From Haliscomenobacter sp038240665 (GTDB lineage: Bacteria > Bacteroidota > Bacteroidia > Chitinophagales > Saprospiraceae): DNA of 12,003 nt. Shown here piece by piece: positions 1-6,241 of this stretch. Where the stretch lies: NCBI GenBank assembly GCA_038240665.1, contig JBBRGN010000148.1:1-12003 (forward strand), written 5' to 3'. The number at the start of each line of letters is the position of its first letter. Position 1 is the stretch's first letter. A model generated the notes under the pieces. The model had not been told where the DNA came from. It did not search any database and saw only the letters and a list, made by a program, of their open reading frames with translations. A program made the position numbers and the translations under genes.

Positions 1-708
1 ACCGGAAATTTTCATGAAGACACTGCCAAAATTTACAGCGATTTTGGTTTATTTTCAAAGGATACGCGTTTAACCAGTGAAGTGGCTAGGTTGTTTACGT
101 ACTTGGAAACCCTCAAAACACCCACTCAATCCTTTGAACACTTGCTGGTGGGGCAATTCAACTTAAGAACCGGTCTGGAGCGCCTTATTGACCATGAAAT
201 AGCCAACGCTAAAGCTGGCAAACCTGCCCATATCATGATCAAGCTCAACAGTATTCAGGATCGACCCATGATTGAAAAGTTGTATAGCGCAAGCAAGGCG
301 GGCGTGAAAATTGATCTAATCGTTCGCGGTATTTGCTCCTTGGTGCCGGGGGTTAAGAATTACAGCGAAAACATCAAAGGGATCAGCATTGTAGATCGTT
401 TTTTGGAACATGCTAGGGTATTCATCTTTCACAACGCCGGCGATGAAAAAATTTATTTGTCATCTGCTGATTGGATGACGCGCAATCTAAGCTACCGTGT
501 AGAGACCGCTTTCCCCATTTACGATCCACAAATCAAAGTCGACATCAAAGATTACATCCAAATACAACTCAACGACAATATCAAAGCCCGTATCCTAGAC
601 AAAGACCTTAAGAATGAGCGTAATAAGGGCGCCGATGACTTGGCAGTCCGCTCACAAGTAGAAACCTACTATATGGTAAAACGCAAAAATGAAGCTGGGA
701 CTAGGTAG
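1..708 (+). CDS. ppk1: Polyphosphate kinase 1, C-terminal part (5' end outside window)
   Basis: Ppk1 reversibly transfers the terminal phosphate of ATP to a growing inorganic polyphosphate chain through a phosphohistidine. The reading frame is open from base 1, giving 235 residues, about the last third of a roughly 690-residue family member. It begins inside the conserved TGNF motif (TGNFHEDTAKIYSDFGLF), runs through RGICSLVPGV, and reaches SIVDRFLEHARVFIF followed by YLSSADWMTRNLSYRVE. The histidine of LEHAR (codon at 409-411) matches the second conserved His of the family (His592 in E. coli). The C-terminal KARILDKDL stretch is also typical. A GTG at 82 could be read as a start, but homology continues upstream of it, so the gene is cut by the window edge rather than short. 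It ends at TAG 706-708, with no clear terminator before the tRNA promoter. Identification is very secure. Confidence 0.96.
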   Translation, partial: TGNFHEDTAKIYSDFGLFSKDTRLTSEVARLFTYLETLKTPTQSFEHLLVGQFNLRTGLERLIDHEIANAKAGKPAHIMIKLNSIQDRPMIEKLYSASKAGVKIDLIVRGICSLVPGVKNYSENIKGISIVDRFLEHARVFIFHNAGDEKIYLSSADWMTRNLSYRVETAFPIYDPQIKVDIKDYIQIQLNDNIKARILDKDLKNERNKGADDLAVRSQVETYYMVKRKNEAGTR

Positions 709-745
709 GTTTTGAAAAAAAGTTGAAAAAAATTCACTCCAGAAC

Positions 746-777
746 TTGACAATCTTTTAAAAATTGCCTTAAATTTG
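746..777 (+). promoter_or_regulatory. Predicted promoter of tRNA-Gly(GCC)
   Basis: TTG at 746-748 and TAAATTTG at 770-777 match the Bacteroidota -33 (TTTG/TTG) and -7 (TAnnTTTG) elements, with 21 bases between them. Transcription would start near 782-785, about 25 bases before the mature tRNA 5' end at 808, which fits a short processed leader. The short inverted repeat CACTT/AAGTG (781-797) lies in that leader. This is a pattern match only. Confidence 0.6.
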
Positions 778-807
778 TCCCACTTGCGAAAAAAGTGAGT
801 TTTAACT

Positions 808-883
808 GCGGATGTAGCTCAGTTGGTAGAGCGCAACCTTGCCAAGGTTGAGGTCGTCGGTTCGAGCCTGATCATCCGCTCCA
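808..883 (+). tRNA. tRNA-Gly (anticodon GCC)
   Basis: A complete 76-nt cloverleaf can be folded by eye. The acceptor stem is GCGGATG/CATCCGC, the D-stem GCTC/GAGC, and the anticodon stem CAACC/GGTTG around the loop TTGCCAA, with the GCC anticodon at 841-843. The T arm is GTCGG-TTCGAGC-CTGAT (two G-U pairs). The discriminator base is T and CCA is encoded in the gene (881-883). The GCC anticodon reads the GGC and GGU glycine codons. It has its own promoter-like site upstream and a terminator directly after it, so it may be transcribed as a single-gene unit. Confidence 0.97.
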
Positions 884-885
884 GT

Positions 886-919
886 AAAGGAACCTTGTTT
901 TGCAAGGTTTCTTTTTTTT
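886..919 (+). terminator. Rho-independent terminator after tRNA-Gly(GCC)
   Basis: The inverted repeat AACCTTG (891-897) and CAAGGTT (903-909) encloses a 5-base loop. The stem can extend outward through G-U, G-C and A-T pairs, and a run of eight T follows (912-919). Stem plus T-run on the plus strand is a classic intrinsic terminator. Its arms repeat the anticodon-arm sequence of the preceding tRNA (835-849). Confidence 0.8.
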
Positions 920-931
920 ATTGTACTTTAG
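899..931 (+). promoter_or_regulatory. Possible promoter of tRNA-Gly(CCC), overlapping the previous terminator
   Basis: TTTG at 899-902, in the terminator loop, is followed after 21 bases by TACTTTAG (924-931), which matches TAnnTTTG at all but one fixed position. Spacing equals that of the better sites upstream of the first tRNA and recF. A start near 936-938 would give a leader of about a dozen bases before the tRNA at 950. The alternative is read-through from the first tRNA. The assignment is weak. Confidence 0.35.
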
Positions 932-949
932 GGTTTAGGTAGGTATCAT

Positions 950-1025
950 GCGGAAATAGCTCAGTTGGTAGAGCACTAGCTTCCCAAGCTGGGGGTCGCG
1001 AGTTCGAGTCTCGTTTTCCGCTCCA
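950..1025 (+). tRNA. tRNA-Gly (anticodon CCC)
   Basis: A 76-nt cloverleaf: acceptor stem GCGGAAA/TTTCCGC, D-stem GCTC/GAGC, anticodon stem CTAGC/GCTGG (one T-G pair) around the loop TTCCCAA with CCC at 983-985. The T arm is GCGAG-TTCGAGT-CTCGT, the discriminator base is T, and CCA is encoded (1023-1025). It reads the GGG glycine codon. It lies 66 bases after the GCC isoacceptor on the same strand and shares its D arm, but the acceptor and anticodon stems differ, so it is not a recent tandem copy. Confidence 0.96.
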
Positions 1026-1044
1026 AGGAAAAAGTAAAAAGCGT

Positions 1045-1088
1045 AATTAAAATGGCAGCGATTGAGTACAATCGCTGCCATTTTAATT
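1045..1088. terminator. Bidirectional terminator between tRNA-Gly(CCC) and the beta-propeller gene
   Basis: A perfect inverted repeat has 19-base arms at 1045-1063 and 1070-1088, with core AATGGCAGCGATT. A further G-C pair leaves a 4-base AGTA loop, so the stem is 20 bp without mismatch. The outer part is A-rich on the left and T-rich on the right, so the hairpin is followed by a short U-run on either strand. It sits between convergent units: the tRNA on plus and the gene ending at 1092 on minus. Confidence 0.88.
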
Positions 1089-1091
1089 GGG

Positions 1092-2114
1092 TTATTTTTT
1101 TCCAAACTCCAACAACATAAAGGTGCCAGGTAAAATCGGCGCCCGTGGACGAGGATTTTCGGTGGTGGCAGCCGGTACTTCGCCATATTCTGCAGAGATG
1201 GTAAAGATATGATTTGTAGTGGGGTCAAGAGTGATGGTTCTAGCGCCAACTGCTGTTTTTATGGTTTCTAAAACAGCATACTTACCCGGGGTGTAAGCTT
1301 TGACCACGGTAAAAGTGCCTTCGCCATTAGAAGAAAAAGCCAATTTAGATTTTGGGTCAAAAGCTACGCCATCCACTCCTTTGCCAATCGGCAATTGGCC
1401 AATATTATTTCCTGTTTTGGCATCGATGATCACCATGGTTGCCGTTTTCCGGCAAGAGCTGAACAAAAAATGATTTTTAGCGTCATACCCCAATCCCGTT
1501 GGTGTCTCGCCAGGTGCTAATGAAAAACGCTTTTCTACCATCAAACTTTTGGTAGAAATGGCTACGATTTCGTTGGTATCTTCCAAATTCACATAGACCA
1601 AGCCTTTGCCATCGGAAACGCCAGCTTCGGGAGCTCCACCAAGTTCAAGGGTTTTAACCACTTTATCATTGCTTACGTCAACGATGACTACGTTTTTGCT
1701 GCCATTGTTGAACACAAACAACAGCCCCGAACGCTTGTCAAAGAGCAACGCATCGGCTTTTTCACCAGCGGGAATTTCTTGAAGTACTTTAAATGTTTTG
1801 AGATCAAAAACTGCGATGTTTTTCGTAGTACCACAGGTAACATAGCCTTTGCCAACAGCGGGTACAGCACAAATGCCATGCACTCCTTTCGTATTGGCAA
1901 TGGTTCCTATTTTTTCATGCGTATCTACGTTCAACACTTCCACCTGAGTACCATGTGAAATGTATACCCGACGATCAGTAGGACTCACGGAAAGGTAATC
2001 CCAACCGCCTTCGCCGCCGATAACCGTTTTTTTCAGAAGCTCAAAACCTGAAGTTTGAGCTTTGATATTAGAAATTAATACTAGAGAAAAGAGCAAAAAG
2101 AAGCCGTGTTTCAT
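1092..2114 (-). CDS. Secreted YncE-like (YVTN-repeat) beta-propeller protein
   Basis: A 340-residue protein with a clear signal peptide: MKH, a hydrophobic core FFLLFSLVLI, then a likely cleavage after IKA near residue 19. The mature part is a series of roughly 40-residue blade repeats of the YVTN/YncE type. Each has a phrase such as VEVLNVDTHEKIG (about 58-70), IAVFDLKTFKVLQEI (100-114), VVIVDVSNDKVVKTL (142-156) and MVIIDAKTGNNIGQL (227-241), followed by G..P or GV/VDGVAFDP turns. The fold suggests a periplasmic or surface binding scaffold; I see no catalytic motif, and the ligand cannot be named. It is a single-gene unit bounded by the hairpin at 1045-1088. The upstream gap of 193 bp separates it from the response regulator, so it probably has its own promoter. 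Confidence 0.85.
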   Translation of the reverse strand: MKHGFFLLFSLVLISNIKAQTSGFELLKKTVIGGEGGWDYLSVSPTDRRVYISHGTQVEVLNVDTHEKIGTIANTKGVHGICAVPAVGKGYVTCGTTKNIAVFDLKTFKVLQEIPAGEKADALLFDKRSGLLFVFNNGSKNVVIVDVSNDKVVKTLELGGAPEAGVSDGKGLVYVNLEDTNEIVAISTKSLMVEKRFSLAPGETPTGLGYDAKNHFLFSSCRKTATMVIIDAKTGNNIGQLPIGKGVDGVAFDPKSKLAFSSNGEGTFTVVKAYTPGKYAVLETIKTAVGARTITLDPTTNHIFTISAEYGEVPAATTENPRPRAPILPGTFMLLEFGKK

Positions 2115-2218
2115 TGTTTGATATTTTGTGCTTGTTGGGGAATGTAGTGGCGAAAATGCCGGGTGCTAAATTCCCGAATAAGTGCAGAGCTGGTTGCAAA
2201 TCAAAGAAACAGGTTAGT

Positions 2219-2251
2219 CAAGAATAGATTGGATGACTTTAAAGATACAAA
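2219..2251 (-). promoter_or_regulatory. Possible promoter of the beta-propeller gene
   Basis: Read on the minus strand, TTTG (2251-2248) is followed after 21 bases by TATTCTTG (2226-2219), one mismatch from TAnnTTTG. The start would be near 2213, leaving a leader of about 100 bases before the ATG at 2114. The spacing matches the stronger sites in this window, but with one mismatch the match could be due to chance. Confidence 0.33.
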
Positions 2252-2307
2252 ACATTTGAGTAGAGAGATGCTAATTCGTTGTTTACGCTCCTAAAGTGAT
2301 GATTCGT

Positions 2308-2997
2308 TTAGATCAATTGTTTCCTGATAAACTCTAGTTGATCCTCGTAAGATGCTCCGATTGGGATCTCAACCCCCGTAATCCAAACGGATTGACGGGT
2401 TATTTTCTCTACTTTAGGCAGGGCGATAATGTAGGATCGGTGTACTCGAACAAACTGATTTTGGGGCAACATTTGCAGCATTTCCGTCATGGTTTGGCGG
2501 TTAAGCAGCTTTCGAAGGGGAGTTACAATGATCAAATAATTGCCTTCTGCCTCGATGTACAATATATCATCAAGGAGTATTTTTTCTTCTTCATAACCCG
2601 TTTTTACAAAGATAAAATCGGTCTTATTTCCTTCTTGTAATTGTTTAACGGACAGCGCTTTGTTGCAGGTTTTGGTAAATCGTGCCAAAGAAAAGGGTTT
2701 CAACAAATAATCCAGCGCGTCCAATTCAAAACCCTGTACCGCGTATTCGGAATAAGCTGTAGTAAACACTACCATGGGAACTTTTTGCAAACATTTTACA
2801 AAATCAATCCCTGAGATATCGGGCATTTTGATGTCGATAAAAAGTAAATCGATCTGGTTTTTTTGCAGATAAGGGATCGCTTCAAAAGCATCGGTAAATC
2901 GTGCTTTGAGATCTAAAAAAGGAACCTTGGCGGCGTGCAGTTGCACTACATCCAAGGCTTTAGGTTCATCGTCGATGGCAATTGCAGTTAATATCAT
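2308..2997 (-). CDS. LytTR-family response regulator
   Basis: A 229-residue two-domain regulator. Residues 1-120 form a receiver domain with the acidic pocket D9-D10-E11 (IAIDDEP), phospho-acceptor D55 (LLFIDIKMPD), the switch threonine in VVFTTAYS (about 79-80) and the conserved lysine K100 (YLLKPF). Residues 127-229 form a LytTR DNA-binding domain, with FIFVKTGYEEEKILLDDILYI, then EGNYLIIVT and FVRVHRSYIIALPKV. Such proteins bind promoter direct repeats as dimers after phosphorylation. The gene starts 39 bp after the histidine kinase stop and is almost certainly co-transcribed with it. The targets are unknown. All key residues are present. Confidence 0.95.
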   Translation of the reverse strand: MILTAIAIDDEPKALDVVQLHAAKVPFLDLKARFTDAFEAIPYLQKNQIDLLFIDIKMPDISGIDFVKCLQKVPMVVFTTAYSEYAVQGFELDALDYLLKPFSLARFTKTCNKALSVKQLQEGNKTDFIFVKTGYEEEKILLDDILYIEAEGNYLIIVTPLRKLLNRQTMTEMLQMLPQNQFVRVHRSYIIALPKVEKITRQSVWITGVEIPIGASYEDQLEFIRKQLI

Positions 2998-3036
2998 GAG
3001 GCCAATATGCTATTTTTTAACTGGTTTAGGAGTTCC

Positions 3037-4587
3037 TTACCAATAATTCAACACCAAAGAAGCAAAGTAATCTTGTTCCGATACCTGAATTTCCAAGGTG
3101 TACCGATTGGGGTAAATCAATTCCAAGCGTTTTTTTACATTTTCAAGTCCTACTCCAGAGGAATCTTGCTCCAGGTCTTTTTCTTGATCTGGATGCAGCG
3201 AATTATGGACTTTGAAATAGATTTTTTGGGCATCCATGGTGAGCGTAATGTAGATCCACGAAGGTTTTCGGAAGCTGATCCCATGTTTGAACGCATTTTC
3301 AACAAATGGATTCAACAACATGGGCGCTATGTAAACTTCACGATCTGGTTCTTGTAGATTGACCCGGATTTCAATGTTCTGGGATTCATCCAAACGCATG
3401 CGTTGGATTTCAATAAAATTTTGTAAGTATTCGACTTCTTTGCTTAATGGGATGCGTTCTTGGTGGTTTTCGTGTAGCATAAACCGCATCATATCACCCA
3501 GTTTTTGTACGCCGTTGGCGGTTTTTTCGGCATTTTCATTCAGTGCTACCGCATAAAGGGTGTTTAGCGCATTGAACAAAAAATGTGGGTTGATCTGTGA
3601 GCGGAGGGTCGATAATTCAGCAGCTTGGTTGAAGTATTTGGTATGCAATTGTTGGTTTTCCACAAAAAAGAACCAACGGATGAAAGCGGAACCAATGCCA
3701 TAAATGCTAGGTGCAATAAATAAAGGAATAAAATAAGCAGGGTTGCCATGTAAAAAATTTCTAAAAAAACCATAGACAAGTATCCCAATAAAAAGATAAA
3801 CCAAAATGCCAAAAACGCGGAAAATATATTTTTCAAAAAGGGAAGAACCAAAGTCTCTAAAAAAGGGAATTATCTTTTCAAAAAACGCCCAATGAATAAA
3901 CAAGGAAAACAAAATGATAAATACCGCAAATACCAGCCCTCTATTGCTTTGTATTTCAGGTATATCGCCAAAAATTGCCGCATAGAGGATACCAGACATG
4001 GTAAAAAATAGGATCGAATAGGCTAGGATCCGAAGTTTAGTTTGTTTTTGCTCCTGGTAGGTCTGCTCAGTATAGTAATAAACTTGTGCAATTAATTCAT
4101 AAATGCCAATCAAAGCAATTCCCGCAAAGGTATTGGTTACCATAAACAACTTTCGAAAACTGGAATACACTAAAAACCCGACAATTTTTCCTGCTTCGTC
4201 AAAGTGATAACTCCAATACAGTTTAAAATAATGAAAAACAAAAGAACTTAATACCAGCAGCAAAACCACTGACCCACTCAGTAAGATGGTATTGGCACCA
4301 AAATCTTCCTTTTTGATTTTTGGAAAAACGACAAAGTGAAACAGTACCCAAGCAGAAACGAATAAAACAGCAGCACCAATAGTAGGGAAAATGGTATTTA
4401 GGTACTGATTGTAACCCGCTAGATCGCTCCAAATGGCTTCATTGGGTACATTGGAACTTTCAGCAACCCATACAGCAGCATCAAAAGCATGGGCATACCC
4501 CAATAAGCGGCGTACAACATATAGAGCAACTGCCAAAAAGATAAAGATAAATTCATAAAGCCTGGTTTTTTGGTGTGAAAGCAGCAT
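3037..4587 (-). CDS. LytS/YehU-type sensor histidine kinase, multi-spanning
   Basis: A 516-residue membrane kinase. The N-terminal 310 residues contain about eight hydrophobic segments (roughly 12-29, 66-90, 100-121, 148-168, 186-206, 217-236, 256-276 and 286-308) and no recognisable soluble ligand domain. The kinase core follows: the His_kinase box LRSQINPHFLFNALNTL with phospho-acceptor H335, then the ATPase region with N-box PFVENAFKH (N431) and G-box SSGVGLENVKKRL (about 476-488). This is the family that pairs with LytTR regulators, and one lies 39 bp downstream. The signal is unknown, and the membrane part probably senses it within or at the bilayer. The ATG at 4587 follows a short A/T-rich stretch. 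A frame-shifted reading of the membrane part is an artefact. Confidence 0.94.
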   Translation of the reverse strand: MLLSHQKTRLYEFIFIFLAVALYVVRRLLGYAHAFDAAVWVAESSNVPNEAIWSDLAGYNQYLNTIFPTIGAAVLFVSAWVLFHFVVFPKIKKEDFGANTILLSGSVVLLLVLSSFVFHYFKLYWSYHFDEAGKIVGFLVYSSFRKLFMVTNTFAGIALIGIYELIAQVYYYTEQTYQEQKQTKLRILAYSILFFTMSGILYAAIFGDIPEIQSNRGLVFAVFIILFSLFIHWAFFEKIIPFFRDFGSSLFEKYIFRVFGILVYLFIGILVYGFFRNFLHGNPAYFIPLFIAPSIYGIGSAFIRWFFFVENQQLHTKYFNQAAELSTLRSQINPHFLFNALNTLYAVALNENAEKTANGVQKLGDMMRFMLHENHQERIPLSKEVEYLQNFIEIQRMRLDESQNIEIRVNLQEPDREVYIAPMLLNPFVENAFKHGISFRKPSWIYITLTMDAQKIYFKVHNSLHPDQEKDLEQDSSGVGLENVKKRLELIYPNRYTLEIQVSEQDYFASLVLNYW

Positions 4588-4604
4588 AGCATGTTTTTTT
4601 TCTT

Positions 4605-4612
4605 CAAAACTA
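4605..4612 (-). promoter_or_regulatory. Candidate -7 element for the kinase-regulator operon
   Basis: On the minus strand TAGTTTTG is an exact match to TAnnTTTG. The start would be close to 4599, about a dozen bases before the kinase ATG at 4587. A TTTG lies upstream but only 16 bases away, shorter than the 21 seen at the other sites in this window. If real, the two-component genes have a promoter separate from the SOUL gene. Confidence 0.35.
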
Positions 4613-4693
4613 CAGCCTCCGCCAATACCAAAGCAGCAAATGTTATGAATGGGTCAAAATATGGGGTGAATGAGTCAGAGATTAGGAATTATG

Positions 4694-5293
4694 CTATTGT
4701 TTTTCCCATTTCACCTGTACGATCACCTCATTTTTTCTACCGAGTACTTGAAATGGAGGGTTGTATCCTAGAAATCGAAATTTTCCGAAATAAGCAATTC
4801 CATTGTCTTTCAAGGCTTGCGCTAATTTTTCGGAATAGGCTTTGATGTCCTTATCCGATGCAAATCCACCGAATTCAATAGCGGCTACATATTCTTCAGG
4901 TGTCGCTTCGATTTTCACTTGAGCATCATTGGGCTTGGGTAAATTATCTTTGCTGTAAGCCGCTGGCATCACGAAACTCATGGTAGAAAGCGAATCGTTG
5001 ATGTCCATATGTACTGGCGTAGTCATGGCAATTTGCTTATTGTCCTGATTGCCGCCAAAGATAAAATTGGCCAGTTGTCTAAATCCTGAATTGCCTAATT
5101 CTTTATAGGTTTTAGCAGTAGAGACGACGGTGGCCATGGTTGCCGCGGGGTAAAAGCGTATTTCAAAATCTTTACCGGTTTGAATGACCTTGTAAGGCTG
5201 AGTTTCCGTTTTTTTGCTCGACATGGACAGATAGATTTGAATCACGACAAAGGTGATTCCAACTGAAAAAGCTACGATGGAAAATACTTTCAT
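4694..5293 (-). CDS. SOUL haem-binding family protein, membrane-anchored
   Basis: A 199-residue protein from the ATG at 5293. The N-terminus (MKVFSIVAFSVGITFVVIQI) is one hydrophobic segment, acting as a signal anchor or uncleaved signal. The rest is a SOUL domain: DFEIRFYPAATMATV, then FRQLANFIFGGNQDNKQIAMTTPVHM, which is the family hallmark (FGGN...IAMTTPV), and a C-terminal AYFGKFRFLGYNPPF motif. Family members bind haem or tetrapyrroles in animals; in bacteria the role is mostly untested, so haem binding here is an inference. A TTG at 5320 would add nine residues (MIHPITPNP), but the ATG gives a clean signal anchor and is preferred. The histidine kinase gene begins 106 bp downstream on the same strand with no terminator between, so partial co-transcription is possible. 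Confidence 0.88.
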   Translation of the reverse strand: MKVFSIVAFSVGITFVVIQIYLSMSSKKTETQPYKVIQTGKDFEIRFYPAATMATVVSTAKTYKELGNSGFRQLANFIFGGNQDNKQIAMTTPVHMDINDSLSTMSFVMPAAYSKDNLPKPNDAQVKIEATPEEYVAAIEFGGFASDKDIKAYSEKLAQALKDNGIAYFGKFRFLGYNPPFQVLGRKNEVIVQVKWEKQ

Positions 5294-5371
5294 TGGATTT
5301 GGGGTTATTGGATGAATCAATAATAATCAATTTGGGTTATTACAATTACAAAGCAAATTTCAGTTTATTAA

Positions 5372-5394
5372 CAACTAAGCGCTGCTTAAAGTTG
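5372..5394 (-). terminator. Weak hairpin downstream of the ribH-hydrolase pair
   Basis: CAACT plus AAGC on the left pairs with GCTT plus AGTTG on the right, with a 2-base bulge and a 3-base loop. On the minus strand it lies just after the hydrolase stop at 5414, but only the short TTGTTAAT follows instead of a T-run. It may slow or end transcription before the SOUL gene. Confidence 0.3.
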
Positions 5395-5413
5395 ATGGAT
5401 TCCTTACCTTCCC

Positions 5414-6241
5414 CTACTCCACCAATTCAATCCTACCTCGTTCATTTACAATTACTTTGCCCATTACCCTGACCGGATCGTGTTCAAAGATGAGGGTGTA
5501 TCCCCCTTCGGCTGCTTCCCTCAATAAGCGTTCTTTCTCCCGCATGGTATCCAACGGCCGCAGGTCGTAGGCCATTACATAAGGCAGCCCTACATGGTGA
5601 GATGAAGGTATCAGATCCGCACAGTACACAAAAGTTTCCTCTGCCGTGGTGATGATCGGGAGCATCATGGCCTCGGTATGGCCATACACAAAGCGGAGTT
5701 GAATGCCTGGTAACCAGTTTACATCTTGATCTGTGGGGTCGATCATTTCCAACATCCCCCAATCCAGAAGTGGTTTGAAATTTTCGGGCAAAAAAGAGGC
5801 GACTTCGCGGGCGTTGGGCGCAAGCGCACTTTGCCAGTGCAAGGGGTTGCTCCAAAAAGTAGCTTTAGAAAAAACGGGTTCTGGTGCTCCAGCAGCATCC
5901 AGACGGATTGCTCCGCCTACATGGTCAAAGTGAAGGTGAGTAAGTAGCACATCGGTGATGTCATCCGGCGCATAACCTGCTTTGGCCAGTTCAGCTAGAA
6001 AATGCTCTTGGCCAGTAGGCGCAAAATGCGAGCGAAACTTGGCATCTTGTTTGTTTCCAACACCTGTATCTACCAAAATGCGTCGTTCACCTGAATCAAT
6101 TAAAAGGCAACGCATCGACCAAGTACACAAGTTGTCTTCATCAGGCGGATTCAGTTTGCCCCACATTTTCTTAGGAACAACGCCAAACATCGCGCCGCCA
6201 TCTAATTTTAATTGTCCGGATTCAATGGGAATTACTTTCAT
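5414..6241 (-). CDS. Metallo-beta-lactamase-fold hydrolase
   Basis: A 275-residue cytoplasmic enzyme with no signal peptide. It carries the full dinuclear-metal ligand set of the superfamily: THLHFDHVGG (H102, H104, D106, H107), H188 in YGHTE, D209 in YCADLIPSSHH, and a late H254 in FEHDP. ILVDTGVGNK (about 55-64) is the usual strand before the metal site. The arrangement resembles the lactonase-like or glyoxalase-II-like branch, but the substrate cannot be told from the sequence. Its ATG (6241-6239) overlaps the ribH stop as TAATG, so the two genes are very likely translationally coupled. No riboflavin-pathway role is established for such a hydrolase, so a link to flavin metabolism is only a hint from position. 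Confidence 0.9.
   Translation of the reverse strand: MKVIPIESGQLKLDGGAMFGVVPKKMWGKLNPPDEDNLCTWSMRCLLIDSGERRILVDTGVGNKQDAKFRSHFAPTGQEHFLAELAKAGYAPDDITDVLLTHLHFDHVGGAIRLDAAGAPEPVFSKATFWSNPLHWQSALAPNAREVASFLPENFKPLLDWGMLEMIDPTDQDVNWLPGIQLRFVYGHTEAMMLPIITTAEETFVYCADLIPSSHHVGLPYVMAYDLRPLDTMREKERLLREAAEGGYTLIFEHDPVRVMGKVIVNERGRIELVE

Noticed and set aside
924..940. TTTAGGGTTTAGG resembling a telomere-type repeat
   Set aside because: Only two units are present in a bacterial intergenic region next to a tRNA; this is chance or part of the short shared element.
808..1025. tRNA cluster as an integration site for a mobile element
   Set aside because: No integrase gene, no direct repeat of a tRNA 3' end, and the flanking genes are ordinary chromosomal ones.
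935..1249. Minus-strand reading frame with the phrase ENETRTRDPQLGKLVLYQLSYFR
   Set aside because: This is the antisense translation of tRNA-Gly(CCC), a well-known spurious protein; it also overlaps the terminator and the beta-propeller gene end.
2338..2640. Plus-strand reading frame of 100 residues inside the response regulator
   Set aside because: It lies fully antisense to the LytTR domain, whose minus-strand frame has strong family motifs; the plus-strand peptide resembles nothing I recognise.
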